64,000 nucleotides of DNA from Mycobacterium sp. GA-2829 (GCF_001499965.1 NZ_LQIT01000002.1:62001-126000), one strand, 5' to 3'. Positions 1-11,882 are shown, numbered from the stretch's first letter. Numbers and translations: made by a program. The notes: a model not told the origin generated them from the letters alone.

Positions 1-1
1 G

Positions 2-184
2 ACGCTTTACGACTTCGCGGAACGTCAGGGCATCGAATTCCCCGACGGCACAGTGACAGACCCCGCTGATCTCGTCCGGCTGGCACTCGACGGCCTCGAA
101 GCCGGCGAGGTCGAGATCCTGGACCCGTTGGGAGCCGAGGCGAAAGCGAGTCTCGCTGGGCCGCCCCGCGCACTCGCGTTGTAG
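2..184 (+). CDS. 3' end of a short-chain dehydrogenase/reductase-like protein (partial)
   Basis: Only the last 60 codons are inside the window, ending at TAG 182-184. The tail has a helix of the form LVRLALDGLEAGEVEIL followed by a charged end. This is how many mycobacterial SDR oxidoreductases finish (a helix ending in GLExGExEIL, then a short Lys/Ala tail). The Rossmann fold and catalytic Tyr-Lys are upstream and not visible, so the family call is an inference from the tail alone. In M. tuberculosis the neighbour of the next gene is accA3, so an SDR here would be a local difference. Confidence 0.55.
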   Translation, partial: TLYDFAERQGIEFPDGTVTDPADLVRLALDGLEAGEVEILDPLGAEAKASLAGPPRALAL

Positions 185-226
185 GGGTGGAGCCTCGAGC
201 CGCTCGGTCTCGGCGGGTTTCAGCGC

Positions 227-643
227 TCAGGCGTCGCGCAGGCGGCGTTTGATGCGCGTGAGCATCGCCGACATCCCGCGCAGCCGCAGCGGGCTGATCA
301 GCTTGGCCAACCCCAACTCGGTGTAGAAATCGTCCGGTACGGCGAGGATGTCACCGGCCGACTGTTCGTCGAGCCCCGTGGCCAGGATCGCCGCGAACCC
401 GCGGGTGGTCGGCGCCTCGGCGGGTGCGCTGAAGTACAGCCGCACCCGGTCACGGTCGGCGGCGTCGACGTGCAGGAACAGCGGCGACTGGCATTCGGGC
501 ACCGGCTCCATCGCCGCCTCTTCGAGCTCGGTGGGCAGCGCGGGCAGCTCGTCGGCGAACTCCAGGAGCAGGCGCAGCTTGTCCTGCCCCTGCACCTCCT
601 GGAATTCCGAGACGACCTCGGCGAGAGCGGCCGGCATGGTCAT
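227..643 (-). CDS. SufE-family sulfur-acceptor protein
   Basis: This 138-residue protein is the usual size for SufE. SufE accepts persulfide sulfur from a cysteine desulfurase and passes it to Fe-S cluster assembly. The acceptor cysteine is C51 in the motif [12 protein letters not shown], and the family's downstream segment [21 protein letters not shown] is present up to the C-terminal basic helix. It corresponds to Rv3284 of M. tuberculosis. Its ATG overlaps the sseA stop by four bases (ATGA), so the two are translationally coupled. Pairing with a rhodanese suggests a shared role in sulfur transfer. That pairing is context, not proof of partnership. Confidence 0.9.
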   Translation of the reverse strand: MTMPAALAEVVSEFQEVQGQDKLRLLLEFADELPALPTELEEAAMEPVPECQSPLFLHVDAADRDRVRLYFSAPAEAPTTRGFAAILATGLDEQSAGDILAVPDDFYTELGLAKLISPLRLRGMSAMLTRIKRRLRDA

Positions 644-1536
644 GACGACGCGGGCGCCTCACCCGGATCGGGTCCGACCGCGACGGGCACGCGCACGGCG
701 TTACCCCATTCGGTCCACGAACCGTCGTAGTTGCGCACGCCCGGCAGGCCGAGCAGATGGGTCAGCACGAACCAGGTGTGGCTGGAGCGTTCGCCGATGC
801 GGCAGTACACGACGGTCTCGTCGTCGGGCTGCAGGAAGCTGTAGAGCTCCTCGAGTTCGGCGCGGGACCGGAACTGCCCGTTGTCCTTGGCGGCTTTGCT
901 CCACGGGATCGACCGCGCGGTGGGGATGTGCCCGCCGCGCAGCGCACCCTCTTCGGGATAGTCCGGCATGTGGGTGCGTTCACCGGTGTACTCCGCGGGG
1001 GAGCGGACGTCGATGAGCGGCTGCTTGCCCAGGATCCCCAGCACGTCCTGGCGGTAGGCCCGGATCGGGGCGTCGTCCCGTTCGACGACGGGGTAGCCGC
1101 TGGTCTGCTTGTTGGGCACGTCGAGCGTGGTGTCGCGGCCGTCGGAGATCCACAGATCGCGGCCGCCGTCGAGCAGGCGGACGTCGGGGTGACCGAACAG
1201 CGTGAACACCCACAGGGCGTAGGCCGCCCACCAGTTGCTCTTGTCGCCGTAGATCACCACGGTGTCGTCGCGGCCGATGCCCTTGCGGTCCATCAGCGCG
1301 GCGAACTGCTCGCCGTCGATGTAGTCGCGCACGTTCGGATCGTTGAGGTCGACGTGCCAGTCGATCTTCACCGCGCCGGGGATGTGGCCGGTGTCGTAGA
1401 GCAGGACGTCCTCGTCGGACTCGACGATGGCCAGCCCCGGCCGGCCGAGGTTGCTGGCCAGCCAGTCGGCGGTGACCAGGCGTTCGGGGTGGGCGTAGTC
1501 GGCGAGTTTCGGGCTGGGATCAGGTGGCAGCGGCAC
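640..1536 (-). CDS. sseA: thiosulfate sulfurtransferase SseA (tandem rhodanese)
   Basis: A 298-residue two-domain rhodanese, orthologous to Rv3283. The N-terminal inactive domain carries [11 protein letters not shown]. The C-terminal domain has the active-site loop CRIGERS with nucleophile C245, and ends in [11 protein letters not shown]. The family moves sulfane sulfur from thiosulfate or mercaptopyruvate to an acceptor. I chose GTG at 1536 because conserved sequence begins there (VPLPPDPSP); an upstream in-frame start at 1563 would only add ten poorly conserved residues. It is followed by a SufE-like gene with a four-base overlap. Confidence 0.92.
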   Translation of the reverse strand: MPLPPDPSPKLADYAHPERLVTADWLASNLGRPGLAIVESDEDVLLYDTGHIPGAVKIDWHVDLNDPNVRDYIDGEQFAALMDRKGIGRDDTVVIYGDKSNWWAAYALWVFTLFGHPDVRLLDGGRDLWISDGRDTTLDVPNKQTSGYPVVERDDAPIRAYRQDVLGILGKQPLIDVRSPAEYTGERTHMPDYPEEGALRGGHIPTARSIPWSKAAKDNGQFRSRAELEELYSFLQPDDETVVYCRIGERSSHTWFVLTHLLGLPGVRNYDGSWTEWGNAVRVPVAVGPDPGEAPASS

Positions 1537-1579
1537 GGAAACGAGCCTACCGCCGGATGGCACGGTGTCGGGTGCCTGG

Positions 1580-2209
1580 TCAGCGGGTCCAGAGCGCGGG
1601 CACCGACAGGCCGATCCGCTCCAGCATCCGTCGCACCAGCGGCAGGCTCAGCCCGATGACGTTCGACGGGTCGCCGTCGATGCCGTCGAGGAACCACCCG
1701 CCGAGGCCGTCGAGGGTGAAACCGCCTGCGACGCCAAGCGGTTCGCCGCTGGCGATGTAGGCGTCGAGATCGGCCGGGTCCGGCGTGCCGAACCGCACGG
1801 TGGTGGCCGCCGCCTCGACGTCAGGCGCGTCGGCGACGCCCTCGCGCACCCGGACGACGCAGTGCCCGGTGTAGAGGTGCCCGCTGTGTCCGGCCATCGC
1901 CTGCCACTGTGCCCGCGCGGCTTCCGCCGTACCGGGTTTGCCGGTGAGCCTGCCGTCGAGCAGCAGCATGGAATCGCAGCCGACGACCACGCAGTCGGCC
2001 GCGACGTCGGCAGGGAGCGCCTCGACCACGCTGGCGGCCTTCGCCTCCGCCAGCGCGCACACCACCTCGTCCGGTGGTGCCGCGGCACCGAGGCGCGCGA
2101 CGATCGCATCCTCGTCGACGCCGGAGACGACGACCAGCGGGTCGATTCCGGCCTGGCGCAACACCTGCAGCCGGCCCGTCGACGCGGAGCCCAGGACGAG
2201 CCTGGTCAC
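1580..2209 (-). CDS. maf: Maf-family nucleoside-triphosphate pyrophosphatase
   Basis: A 209-residue protein of normal Maf length, orthologous to Rv3282. Maf enzymes hydrolyse non-canonical or modified nucleotides to monophosphates and are thought to clean the nucleotide pool; the name comes from a septum phenotype in Bacillus. The N-terminal [14 protein letters not shown], the acidic VDEDA segment, the VVGCDSM strand and the C-terminal [10 protein letters not shown] are all present. The GTG start at 2209 lies in GTGA, overlapping the stop of accE5 by four bases, so it is coupled to the carboxylase genes. Confidence 0.9.
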   Translation of the reverse strand: MTRLVLGSASTGRLQVLRQAGIDPLVVVSGVDEDAIVARLGAAAPPDEVVCALAEAKAASVVEALPADVAADCVVVGCDSMLLLDGRLTGKPGTAEAARAQWQAMAGHSGHLYTGHCVVRVREGVADAPDVEAAATTVRFGTPDPADLDAYIASGEPLGVAGGFTLDGLGGWFLDGIDGDPSNVIGLSLPLVRRMLERIGLSVPALWTR

Positions 2210-2484
2210 CTTCTCATCTGGGTGCGCTCCAACAGCGTCACCCGCTGCCAGCTGGTGACGTCGTAGCGCAGCTTGCCCACCGGATGACCCCAGGGGTTGA
2301 ACTCCTGCGGGCCCGGTTCGGCGTGTCCGCCACCCGCACCGGCGAGCACAGCCGCGAGCGCGGCGATGTCCTCGTCGGAGGGCTGCCCCTTGAGCACCTG
2401 GATGTGCGGATCGGGGGCGGGCGGAAGGTCGATGGTCAGCTGACGGTGATCGCTGACCTCGGTGATGTCGGTGTCCTGCGACAT
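2206..2484 (-). CDS. accE5: acyl-CoA carboxylase epsilon subunit AccE5
   Basis: A 92-residue protein corresponding to Rv3281. The epsilon subunit is a small actinobacterial protein that joins and stimulates AccA3 and AccD5 in propionyl/acetyl-CoA carboxylase. The signature is a central [19 protein letters not shown] segment followed by the W near the C-terminus. It lacks the long N-terminal extension of the tuberculosis protein, as in many fast growers. It lies 24 bases after accD5 and overlaps maf by four bases, so accD5-accE5-maf looks like one operon. Confidence 0.88.
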   Translation of the reverse strand: MSQDTDITEVSDHRQLTIDLPPAPDPHIQVLKGQPSDEDIAALAAVLAGAGGGHAEPGPQEFNPWGHPVGKLRYDVTSWQRVTLLERTQMRR

Positions 2485-2508
2485 GTGCGTTGCTCCTCAG
2501 CCGGCGAT

Positions 2509-4191
<1,683 letters not shown>

Positions 4192-4597
4192 TTAGAAATC
4201 GGACAGCCGGTCCTTAAAGTCGCAGGTCGGGCGTGTGTCTACCCCTCGTGTGAGCCGAGTTGTCCAGCAAACGCATCGAAGTGTCGCAGGTCACCGCAGC
4301 AACGCGTAGCGCTTTATGCGAGGAATGCGAAATGAAAATCGGAATGCGCGAATAGTGCCGCACCTCGCCGGGTATCGGAATAACACCGGGCATGATGCGG
4401 TGGCCGAGATTCTCTTGCGCCCGCAAGATCTTGCCATTGACGCTAGCGTAAGTCAATCTATGCGGGCACTGAGAGTGGATCATGCAGCGTGCGGGCGCCT
4501 CGGCGGCTGCGCCGGGCGTCGGGACGCCTCGGTGACGGGCGGCGAAACACGAATTTACAAACGAATTATCGGTCCGCCGCGCGCGATCGTGATCGTC

Positions 4598-4627
4598 TTG
4601 AGATGATCATGTGAAGTCGGTTAGAGT
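4598..4627 (+). promoter_or_regulatory. sigma-A-like promoter for the first initiating transferase gene
   Basis: TTGAGA (4598-4603) and TAGAGT (4622-4627) are separated by 18 bases. They match the -35 and -10 consensus at five and four of six positions. The predicted transcript would start near 4634 and leave a leader of about 28 bases ending in a G-rich Shine-Dalgarno stretch. Confidence 0.4.
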
Positions 4628-4661
4628 CGGGCGGGAGTAATTGAACACTGGGGGGGACCGC

Positions 4662-6152
4662 ATGACCGCGGTGAATGACGATCTTGATTTGACAGCAAAG
4701 GTGGTAGCCGAGCCGGGGAGGGTGCCACTCTGGCAGCGCGGCTATGCGCGTCGCCTGGTCGTCCTGGATCTCGTCGCCGTCATCCTCGCCGTCGGCGCAG
4801 CTCAGTGGCTTCGTTTCGGAAGCCTGCCGGGTGAGACGGACACCTATCCGAATCTCGCGTATTCGCTGCTTTCGGTGATCATCGCCGTGGCGTGGATGCT
4901 GGCAATGTCCATCAACCGTGCGCGATCGCCCCGGGTGATCGGTTCGGGCGCCGAGGAGTACCGGCGGGTGTGGCTCGCCACGCTCGCGGTGTTCGGTGGC
5001 GTGGCCATCGTCTCCATGCTCTTCAAGCTCAACATCGCCCGCGGCTACCTGATGATCGCGCTGCCGATCGGGCTCGTCACCCTGGTCCTGTTCCGGTGGA
5101 TCGCCCGCCAGGTCGTCGGCTCGCTGCGGGAGAAGTATGGCCGCTGCATCACCCGCCTCCTCGTGGTCGGCAACCCGCACGCGATCCGCGATCTCACCAG
5201 ATCGCTTGCCCGCGAATCGAAGTCGGAATACCTCGTGGTCGGGGCCTGCGTGCCCAGCGGATTCGCCAAACCCAGCATCGAGGTCCCCGGCGTCGGCGCC
5301 ATCCCCACTTTCGGTGACGAGACCAACGTCGTCGGCGCGGTGACCGCCACCAAGAGCCACGCCGTCGCGGTCACCGCGACCGAGCGGCTCGACGGCCGCG
5401 GTATGCGCAACCTGTCCTGGGAGCTGGAGAAGCTCGACATCGACCTGCTAGTCGCGCCCGGCGTCGTCGACGTCGCAGGCCCGCGGCTGACCATGCGGCC
5501 GGTCGCCGGACTTCCACTGATCCACGTCGAGAAGCCGCAGTACAACGGCGCCAAGCGCTTCCAGAAGCGGCTGTTCGACATGGTCTTCGCCAGCACCGTG
5601 CTGCTGCTCGGCTCGCCGATCCTGATCGCCGTCGCGATCGCGGTCAAGCTCACCAGCAAGGGCCCGGTCTTCTACCGGTCCGAGCGCATCGGCCTCGACG
5701 GTCAGCCGTTCGAGATGATCAAGTTCCGCACCATGGTCCAGGGCGCCGACCGGATGCTGCCGGAACTGGCCGCGCTCAACGAGAGCCAAGGCGGGGTGCT
5801 GTTCAAGATCCGCGAGGATCCCCGCGTCACCCCGCTGGGCCGGATCCTGCGCAAGTTCAGCATCGACGAGCTGCCGCAGTTCATCAACGTCCTCAAGCGC
5901 GATATGAGCGTCGTCGGGCCGCGTCCGCCGCTGGCGCGCGAGGTCAAGACCTACGACGACCACGTCAAGCGCCGCCTGTTGGTGCGGCCGGGGATCACCG
6001 GTCTGTGGCAGGTCAGCGGGCGTTCGGACCTGTCGTGGGAGGACTCGGTGCGCCTCGACCTGTTCTACGTCGAGAACTGGTCGATGATCTCCGACCTGCA
6101 GATCGCGTTCAAGACCGTGAAGGCGATGCTCGGCCACTCCGGCGCGTACTGA
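4662..6152 (+). CDS. polyprenyl glycosylphosphotransferase, first copy (initiating enzyme for a surface glycan)
   Basis: A 496-residue WbaP/CpsE-type membrane enzyme. It transfers a sugar-1-phosphate from a nucleotide sugar to a polyprenyl phosphate, the first step of lipid-linked glycan assembly. The N-half has four membrane helices (about 32-50, 65-82, 105-120, 130-150) and a Rossmann-like CoA_binding_3 region. A re-entrant helix near 307-330 leads into the catalytic domain with KGPVFYRSERIG, KFRTM, the D402-E403 dyad in DELPQF, VGPRPP and [14 protein letters not shown] start at ATG 4662 because GGGGGG lies just upstream; a TTG at 4641 is also in frame. It stands where birA is expected, apart from the main glycan cluster, which has its own copy. 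Confidence 0.88.
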   Translation: MTAVNDDLDLTAKVVAEPGRVPLWQRGYARRLVVLDLVAVILAVGAAQWLRFGSLPGETDTYPNLAYSLLSVIIAVAWMLAMSINRARSPRVIGSGAEEYRRVWLATLAVFGGVAIVSMLFKLNIARGYLMIALPIGLVTLVLFRWIARQVVGSLREKYGRCITRLLVVGNPHAIRDLTRSLARESKSEYLVVGACVPSGFAKPSIEVPGVGAIPTFGDETNVVGAVTATKSHAVAVTATERLDGRGMRNLSWELEKLDIDLLVAPGVVDVAGPRLTMRPVAGLPLIHVEKPQYNGAKRFQKRLFDMVFASTVLLLGSPILIAVAIAVKLTSKGPVFYRSERIGLDGQPFEMIKFRTMVQGADRMLPELAALNESQGGVLFKIREDPRVTPLGRILRKFSIDELPQFINVLKRDMSVVGPRPPLAREVKTYDDHVKRRLLVRPGITGLWQVSGRSDLSWEDSVRLDLFYVENWSMISDLQIAFKTVKAMLGHSGAY

Positions 6153-6195
6153 GCGATAGCCGTCGGCCGACCCCACCGCTGAGTACAGTGCTGCC

Positions 6196-6714
6196 GTGGG
6201 TTACCCCGACAACGTGCTGGCCAGAGACGAACAGGTGGTGCTGCACCGGCATCCGCACTGGAAGCGGTTGACCGGTGCGGTGCTGGTCCTGCTGTTCACC
6301 TGCGCGGCCGCCGCGTTCATCGCGGGTTACGTCAACACCCTCGCGTGGGACGCCACCGCGAAGAACGTGATCTTCCTGGTCATCGCCGGCATCTGGCTGG
6401 TGCTGATCGGCTGGCTGACGGTGTGGCCGTTCCTGAACTGGTGGACGACGCACTTCGTCATCACCGACCGCCGGGTGATGTTCCGGCACGGACTGCTCAC
6501 CCGGTCGGGTATCGACATCCCGCTCGCGCGGATCAACAGTGTGGAGTTCCGGCACGGTCTGCTCGACCGCATCCTGCGCACCGGGACGCTGGTCATCGAA
6601 TCAGCGGCGCAGGATCCGCTCGAGTTCCACGACATCCCGCGCGTGGAACACGTGCATTCACTGCTGTATCACGAAGTCTTCGACACCCTGGGGTCCGAGG
6701 AGTCACCGAGCTGA
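6196..6714 (+). CDS. PH-domain membrane protein (bPH2/DUF304), Rv3278c-like
   Basis: A 172-residue protein with two membrane helices (about 25-47 and 57-78) followed by a bacterial PH-like domain. The domain has the hallmark THFVITDRRVMFRHG and an IPLARINSVEF strand pair. It corresponds to Rv3278c, which keeps the same place beside the GtrA gene. The function of this family in mycobacteria is not established; a membrane-associated scaffolding role is a guess. GTG at 6196 gives the start. The 3' end overlaps the convergent GtrA gene by 46 bases. Confidence 0.85.
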   Translation: MGYPDNVLARDEQVVLHRHPHWKRLTGAVLVLLFTCAAAAFIAGYVNTLAWDATAKNVIFLVIAGIWLVLIGWLTVWPFLNWWTTHFVITDRRVMFRHGLLTRSGIDIPLARINSVEFRHGLLDRILRTGTLVIESAAQDPLEFHDIPRVEHVHSLLYHEVFDTLGSEESPS

Positions 6715-7349
6715 TCGGATCGCCGGGATGACCGGCGCAGCGGGGTGACGGTGCCCGTCGGCTCTTCGGGGGCCGCACCGGTGTGGTGTTCGGCGACGTC
6801 CTCCATGGCCTCGGCGAAACCACCGCTGGTCAGCGTGGACTCCAGCGCCTTGTCCGGGGCACGGCCGAACTCGTCCGGGAAGACCCAGCGCCGGAACGCC
6901 CAGAACCGGAACGCCATCTGCAGCAGGTTGCCCAGGATGTAGGCGGAGATGAAGTCGGCGATGTTCTCGACGGTCAGCGAGACCTCGGGCACCCGCAGGC
7001 CCAGCACGTAGCTCGAGAAGTACAGCGGGAGCATGCTCAACAGCACGCCCACACCGCTGAATCCGAAGAACAACAGGGCCTCGTGATGTCGCTCACGTCC
7101 ACCGCGGTCGCGGAAACTCCACTCCCGATTGAGGATGTAGGAGGCGATGACCGCGACGATCCCGGCGATGATCTTGGCGGTCACCGGCTTGGGTTCGAGG
7201 ATCGTCAGCTTCAACGTGAAGAAGATCGCCGAATCGATGACGAAGGTGGTCGCGCCGACGATCGCGAACTTGATCAGCTCGTGGTGCCGTTCGGCGAACG
7301 GCCGCAACGGTCGCGGCAGCCGTTTGATCGTCGCATCGGCGAATGACAC
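6669..7349 (-). CDS. GtrA-family membrane protein, Rv3277-like
   Basis: The GtrA domain has four membrane helices beginning HHELIKFAIVGATTFV and containing the NREWSFRDRGG loop and FRFWAFRRWVF. GtrA proteins are thought to help flip polyprenyl-linked sugars across the membrane; in mycobacteria this ortholog of Rv3277 has been linked to arabinan or decaprenyl-phosphoarabinose handling. I start at GTG 7349 (VSFADATIKRL), where conservation begins; an upstream in-frame start at 7457 would add a poorly conserved Arg/Pro-rich tail. It is convergent with the PH-domain gene and divergent from purK. Confidence 0.85.
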   Translation of the reverse strand: MSFADATIKRLPRPLRPFAERHHELIKFAIVGATTFVIDSAIFFTLKLTILEPKPVTAKIIAGIVAVIASYILNREWSFRDRGGRERHHEALLFFGFSGVGVLLSMLPLYFSSYVLGLRVPEVSLTVENIADFISAYILGNLLQMAFRFWAFRRWVFPDEFGRAPDKALESTLTSGGFAEAMEDVAEHHTGAAPEEPTGTVTPLRRSSRRSDQLGDSSDPRVSKTS

Positions 7350-7490
7350 AAGGACGAAGTCTACGGAAGAGACAGGGGCCCTGTCGTATCGCAGTCGTAT
7401 CGCTGCCGCCCCGCCGGGCGGGTCGCCGCTCGGCCGCCGGTCTTCGTTCCTGGTCAAAGAGCCCGGTCGGCGTCATGACACCATAGGCGC

Positions 7491-8732
7491 GTGCCGAGTA
7501 TCACCTCTTCCCCCTCGCCGCCCGTGGTGGCCATGATCGGCGGCGGCCAACTCGCCAGGATGACCCACCAGGCGGCGATCGCGCTGGGACAGACCCTGCG
7601 CGTGCTGGCCACCGACCCGCAGGAGCCCGCCGCGCAGGTGACACCCGATGTGGTGCTCGGGTCCCATACCGACCTCGACGCGTTGCGGCGGGCGGCCGCG
7701 GGCGCGACGGTGCTCACCTTCGACCACGAACACGTGCCCACCGAGATGCTGGAGACCCTGCAGGCCGAGGGGGTCAACGTCGCGCCACCGCCGGAGGCGC
7801 TGGTGCACGCCCAGGACAAGTTGGTGATGCGGCGCAGGCTCGACGCGATGGGAGCGCCGATCCCGCGGTACACCGCCGTCGGCAGCGTCGAGGACGTCGT
7901 CGCCTTCTCCGCCGAGGTCGGCGGACCGGTCGTGCTCAAGACGATCCGCGGCGGATACGACGGCCGCGGTGTGGTGCTGGCCGCGAACGTCGACGAGGCG
8001 CGCGAGGCGGCCGCCCGCTACCTCGCCGACGGCGTGCCGATCCTGGCGGAGGAACGCGTCGAGATGCGCCGCGAACTGGCCGCACTGGTCGCACGGTCGC
8101 CGTTCGGACAGGGTGCGGCCTGGCCGGTGGTCGAGACCGTGCAGCGCGACGGGATCTGCGTGACCGTGCTCGCGCCCGCCCCCGAACTGTCCGACGACCT
8201 CCGGTCGAGCGCACAGGAGCTGGCGTTGCGGCTGGCCGCCGAACTCGGCGTCGTCGGGTTGCTCGCGGTCGAACTCTTCGAGACCGCCGACGGCAGGCTG
8301 CTCGTCAACGAGCTTGCGATGCGCCCGCACAACTCCGGCCACTGGAGTATGGACGGATCGGTCACCAGCCAGTTCGAACAGCACGTGCGCGCGGTGCTCG
8401 ACTACCCGCTCGGCGATACCGCGCTGCTGGCGCCGGCCACCGTGATGGCCAACGTGCTCGGTGCGCCGCAGACCCCCGCGATGTCGATGGACGAACGCGT
8501 GCACCACCTGTTCGCTCGGATGCCCGACGCGAAGGTGCACCTGTACGGCAAGGGGGAGCGGCCCGGCCGCAAGATCGGCCACGTCAACCTCACCGGCGAC
8601 GACATCGCAACATTGCGTGAGCGCGCCGAACGCGCCGCGCACTGGTTGTCCCACGCGGAGTGGACCGACGGCTGGGATCCGCACGGTGCCGATGTCCGAG
8701 ATGTGAACTTTCCGGAAGGGATCACGAGGTGA
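7491..8732 (+). CDS. purK: N5-carboxyaminoimidazole ribonucleotide synthase PurK
   Basis: A 413-residue ATP-grasp ligase that carboxylates aminoimidazole ribonucleotide to N5-CAIR, using ATP and bicarbonate, in purine synthesis. The N-terminal GGGQLARM, the central FDHEHVP, the ATP-grasp segment [12 protein letters not shown], and the metal and substrate loop [13 protein letters not shown] are all present. Its stop overlaps the start of purE by four bases (GTGA), the usual coupling of the two halves of the two-step AIR carboxylation. Ortholog of Rv3276c. Confidence 0.96.
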   Translation: MPSITSSPSPPVVAMIGGGQLARMTHQAAIALGQTLRVLATDPQEPAAQVTPDVVLGSHTDLDALRRAAAGATVLTFDHEHVPTEMLETLQAEGVNVAPPPEALVHAQDKLVMRRRLDAMGAPIPRYTAVGSVEDVVAFSAEVGGPVVLKTIRGGYDGRGVVLAANVDEAREAAARYLADGVPILAEERVEMRRELAALVARSPFGQGAAWPVVETVQRDGICVTVLAPAPELSDDLRSSAQELALRLAAELGVVGLLAVELFETADGRLLVNELAMRPHNSGHWSMDGSVTSQFEQHVRAVLDYPLGDTALLAPATVMANVLGAPQTPAMSMDERVHHLFARMPDAKVHLYGKGERPGRKIGHVNLTGDDIATLRERAERAAHWLSHAEWTDGWDPHGADVRDVNFPEGITR

Positions 8733-9241
8733 ACGCACCTGCTCCGCGCGTCGGGCTCATCATGGGCAGCGACAGCGACTGGTCGGTGATGGAGGCCGCC
8801 GCCGAGGCGCTCGCCGAGTTCGAGGTGCCGTTCGAGGTCGGCGTCGTCTCGGCGCACCGCACCCCCGGCCGGATGCTCGACTACGCCCGCACCGCCGCCG
8901 ACCGCGGTATCGGAGTGGTCATCGCCGGGGCGGGCGGAGCGGCCCACCTGCCGGGGATGGTCGCCGCGGCCACACCGCTGCCGGTGATCGGCGTGCCGGT
9001 GCCTCTGGCGCGGCTGGACGGGATGGACTCGCTGCTGTCGATCGTGCAGATGCCCGCCGGGGTGCCGGTGGCCACGGTGTCGATCGGCGGTGCGCGCAAC
9101 GCCGGGCTGCTCGCGGTGCGCATCCTCGGGGCCGCCGATTCCGCACTGCGGGACCGGATGACCCGCTTCCAGGAAGACCTCGAACGAATGGTGCTGGAGA
9201 AGGATGAAGCACTGCGGAACCGGATACTCGGTGGGGAGTGA
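8729..9241 (+). CDS. purE: N5-CAIR mutase PurE
   Basis: A 170-residue class I PurE that converts N5-CAIR to CAIR. The phosphate-binding GSDSDWSVM, the substrate loop [10 protein letters not shown] and the [11 protein letters not shown] signature are intact. GTG at 8729 is preferred because it overlaps the purK stop, and the conserved core begins at [10 protein letters not shown] shortly after. Ortholog of Rv3275c. fadE25 follows after 39 bases. Confidence 0.96.
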   Translation: MNAPAPRVGLIMGSDSDWSVMEAAAEALAEFEVPFEVGVVSAHRTPGRMLDYARTAADRGIGVVIAGAGGAAHLPGMVAAATPLPVIGVPVPLARLDGMDSLLSIVQMPAGVPVATVSIGGARNAGLLAVRILGAADSALRDRMTRFQEDLERMVLEKDEALRNRILGGE

Positions 9242-9280
9242 CCGCAGGTAAAGTTACCGGCGAGTAGCAAGGAGGCCCAC

Positions 9281-10447
9281 ATGGCTGGATGGACCGGAAA
9301 CCCGTCGTTCGACGTGTTCCAGTTGCCCGAGGAGCACGAGGAACTGCGCGCGGCGATCCGCGCCCTCGCCGAGAAGGAGATCGCGCCGCACGCGGCCGAG
9401 GTCGACGAGCAGATGCGCTTCCCTGAGGAAGCCCTGCAGGCGCTCAACAATTCGGGCTTCAACGCGGTGCACGTGCCCGAGGAGTACGGCGGTCAGGGCG
9501 CCGATTCGGTGGCGGCGTGCATCGTGATCGAGGAAGTAGCCCGGGTCGACGCCTCGGCGTCGCTGATCCCGGCCGTGAACAAGCTCGGCACGATGGGGCT
9601 GATCCTGCGCGGCTCCGACGAGCTCAAGCAGAAGGTGCTGCCCGACCTGGTCGACGGCAAGTTGGCCTCGTACGCACTCTCCGAGCGCGAGGCCGGCAGC
9701 GATGCGGCCTCCATGCGCACCCGCGCCAAGGCCGACGGCGACGACTGGATCCTCAACGGCGCCAAGGCCTGGATCACCAACGGCGGCAAGTCGTCCTGGT
9801 ACACCGTCATGGCGGTGACCGATCCCGACAAGGGCGCCAACGGCATCTCGGCGTTCATGGTGCACATCGACGACGAGGGTTTCACCATCGGGCCCAAGGA
9901 GCGCAAGCTCGGCATCAAGGGATCACCGACCACCGAGCTGTACTTCGAGAACTGCCGCATCCCCGGTGACCGCATCGTCGGCGAGCCGGGCACCGGCTTC
10001 AAGACCGCGCTCGCGACGCTCGACCACACCCGGCCGACCATCGGCGCCCAGGCCGTCGGCATCGCGCAGGGTGCGGTGGACGCCGCCATCGCATATACCA
10101 AGGACCGCAAGCAGTTCGGTAAGTCGATCAGCGACTTCCAGGGTGTGCAGTTCATGCTCGCCGACATGGCGATGAAGGTGGAGGCCGCCCGGCTGATGGT
10201 CTACTCGGCCGCAGCGCGCGCCGAACGCGGCGAGGGCAACCTCGGATTCATCTCGGCGGCGAGCAAGTGCTTCGCCTCCGACGTCGCGATGGAGGTGACC
10301 ACCGACGCCGTGCAGCTGTTCGGCGGCGCGGGCTACACGGCCGACTTCCCGGTCGAGCGGTTCATGCGCGACGCCAAGATCACCCAGATCTACGAGGGTA
10401 CCAACCAGATTCAGCGGATGGTGATGTCGCGCGCGCTGTTGCGCTGA
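9281..10447 (+). CDS. fadE25: acyl-CoA dehydrogenase FadE25
   Basis: A 388-residue FAD-dependent acyl-CoA dehydrogenase of standard length that introduces an alpha-beta double bond into acyl-CoA. The FAD-binding YALSEREAGSDA, the WITNGGK segment, the dimer region DRKQFGKSISDFQ and the C-terminal catalytic glutamate in QIYEGTNQIQRM are visible. The gene has its own Shine-Dalgarno sequence (AAGGAGG) before ATG 9281. It is the last gene in the conserved purK-purE-fadE25 order before the accessory glycan cluster starts on the other strand. Confidence 0.95.
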   Translation: MAGWTGNPSFDVFQLPEEHEELRAAIRALAEKEIAPHAAEVDEQMRFPEEALQALNNSGFNAVHVPEEYGGQGADSVAACIVIEEVARVDASASLIPAVNKLGTMGLILRGSDELKQKVLPDLVDGKLASYALSEREAGSDAASMRTRAKADGDDWILNGAKAWITNGGKSSWYTVMAVTDPDKGANGISAFMVHIDDEGFTIGPKERKLGIKGSPTTELYFENCRIPGDRIVGEPGTGFKTALATLDHTRPTIGAQAVGIAQGAVDAAIAYTKDRKQFGKSISDFQGVQFMLADMAMKVEAARLMVYSAAARAERGEGNLGFISAASKCFASDVAMEVTTDAVQLFGGAGYTADFPVERFMRDAKITQIYEGTNQIQRMVMSRALLR

Positions 10448-10460
10448 GGCACACCGGCGG

Positions 10461-11882
10461 TCAGTAGGCGCCGTGGCCGCGGGCCACGGTGACCGCTGTC
10501 CTCGCGAGGATCCGCAGATCCTGGTCCACTGACCAGTTCTCGACGTAGTACAGGTCGAGCCGGACCCGGTCCTGTTCGCTGATGTCGGATCGGCCCGAGA
10601 CCTGCCACAGCCCGGTCATCCCCGGTTTCACCAGCAGCCTGCGCTGGACGAAGCCGGGGAACTCGGCCCCCTCCCCGTCGACCATCGGCCGCGGCCCGAT
10701 CAGGCTCATATCACCGGTGAGGACGTTGATCAGCTGGGGCAGTTCGTCGAGGCTGGTGCGGCGCAACACCCTGCCGATCCGGGTGATCCGGGGGTCGCGC
10801 TCCCATTTGTAGAACGCCCCGTCCTTGCCGGACTGTGTGCGCACCTCGGCGAGACGGGAGTCGGCGTCGGGGTGCATGGACCGGAACTTCCACATGCGGA
10901 ACGGTTTTCCGTGCCTGCCGACACGGGTGGGTCGGTAGAACACCGGGCCGCCGTCCTCGACTTTGACCAGCACGGCGATGACCGCGAAGAGCGGCGCGCT
11001 CACGATGAGCAACACCGCGGACAGGATGCGGTCGAACAACGCCTTGCCCAACGCGGACACCGACGAGTAGCCCGGTTCGTCGACCCGCAGCAGCGAAAGT
11101 CCGCTCAGCCGTTCCAGACTCAGTTTGGGCTGGGCGATCGCCGCCACGCCGGGGACCACCATCAGGTCGATCCCGTAGGGGTGCAGCGCCCACCGCAGAT
11201 CGCGTAGACATTCGTCGCTCAACCGGTCCGCGGACGTGATAACCACCGCTTCGGCTTGGTTGACGCGCGCGAGTTCGGTGATCTCGGCGGTGTCCACAAC
11301 GGGCTCCTCGCTGCGGTCGCCGAGCAGATCGGAACCACCTGTGGCGCCGACCAATTCGCTCGAGCGGGCACCGAGGCCGTGGAAGGCCACCACCTCGTAA
11401 CCCGCCCGCGCATCGCCGGCCACGGCGGCCGCGACCCGGTCTGCCTCGGCGCGGGTGCCTGCCAGCAGCAGCCGGGTGCGGGGCCCGTCCGGGCGGGTGC
11501 GTTGCCGGACGAGGACGACGGTGCAGACCAGATGTGCCAGCACACATCCGCCGAGGCCCGCCGCGATCGCGATCAGCAGGGTCTGGCGGGGGAGCGGGCT
11601 TCCGGTCACCAGCAGGACCACGGCGACCAGGCCGAGTAGCTTGCCGGTGGCCACCAGCAGCCGCTTGAACTCCTCGAAACCGCGGCCGAGCACCTTGGCG
11701 TCCGCGGACTTCTGCGCCGCCAGCAGAACCGCCCACGCCGCCACCATGCCGACACCGAACACGACGCGCACCCACGTCTGATGGTGTACGGCGACATCGG
11801 TGCTCACCGCGACGGCGAGCGCGGTGCCGCCGGACACGCTGAGGATCTCGGCGGTGCGCACCGTGACGCTGTGGTCAGGCAT
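10461..11882 (-). CDS. polyprenyl glycosylphosphotransferase, second copy
   Basis: A 473-residue paralog of the enzyme at 4662, with the same architecture. Four N-terminal membrane helices precede a CoA_binding_3-like middle, then a membrane re-entrant helix and the catalytic domain. The latter has [19 protein letters not shown]379-E380 in DELPQL, IGPRPM and [14 protein letters not shown]. It should load the first sugar phosphate of the cluster's repeat unit onto decaprenyl phosphate. The ATG at 11882 overlaps the preceding FAD gene by eight bases. This is the last gene of the minus-strand transcription unit running from 13998. Confidence 0.88.
   Translation of the reverse strand: MPDHSVTVRTAEILSVSGGTALAVAVSTDVAVHHQTWVRVVFGVGMVAAWAVLLAAQKSADAKVLGRGFEEFKRLLVATGKLLGLVAVVLLVTGSPLPRQTLLIAIAAGLGGCVLAHLVCTVVLVRQRTRPDGPRTRLLLAGTRAEADRVAAAVAGDARAGYEVVAFHGLGARSSELVGATGGSDLLGDRSEEPVVDTAEITELARVNQAEAVVITSADRLSDECLRDLRWALHPYGIDLMVVPGVAAIAQPKLSLERLSGLSLLRVDEPGYSSVSALGKALFDRILSAVLLIVSAPLFAVIAVLVKVEDGGPVFYRPTRVGRHGKPFRMWKFRSMHPDADSRLAEVRTQSGKDGAFYKWERDPRITRIGRVLRRTSLDELPQLINVLTGDMSLIGPRPMVDGEGAEFPGFVQRRLLVKPGMTGLWQVSGRSDISEQDRVRLDLYYVENWSVDQDLRILARTAVTVARGHGAY

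Noticed and set aside
4214..4606. Short frames on both strands in the accD5-initiating transferase spacer.
   Set aside because: They overlap one another, lack ribosome sites and show no codon bias. The spacer looks regulatory.
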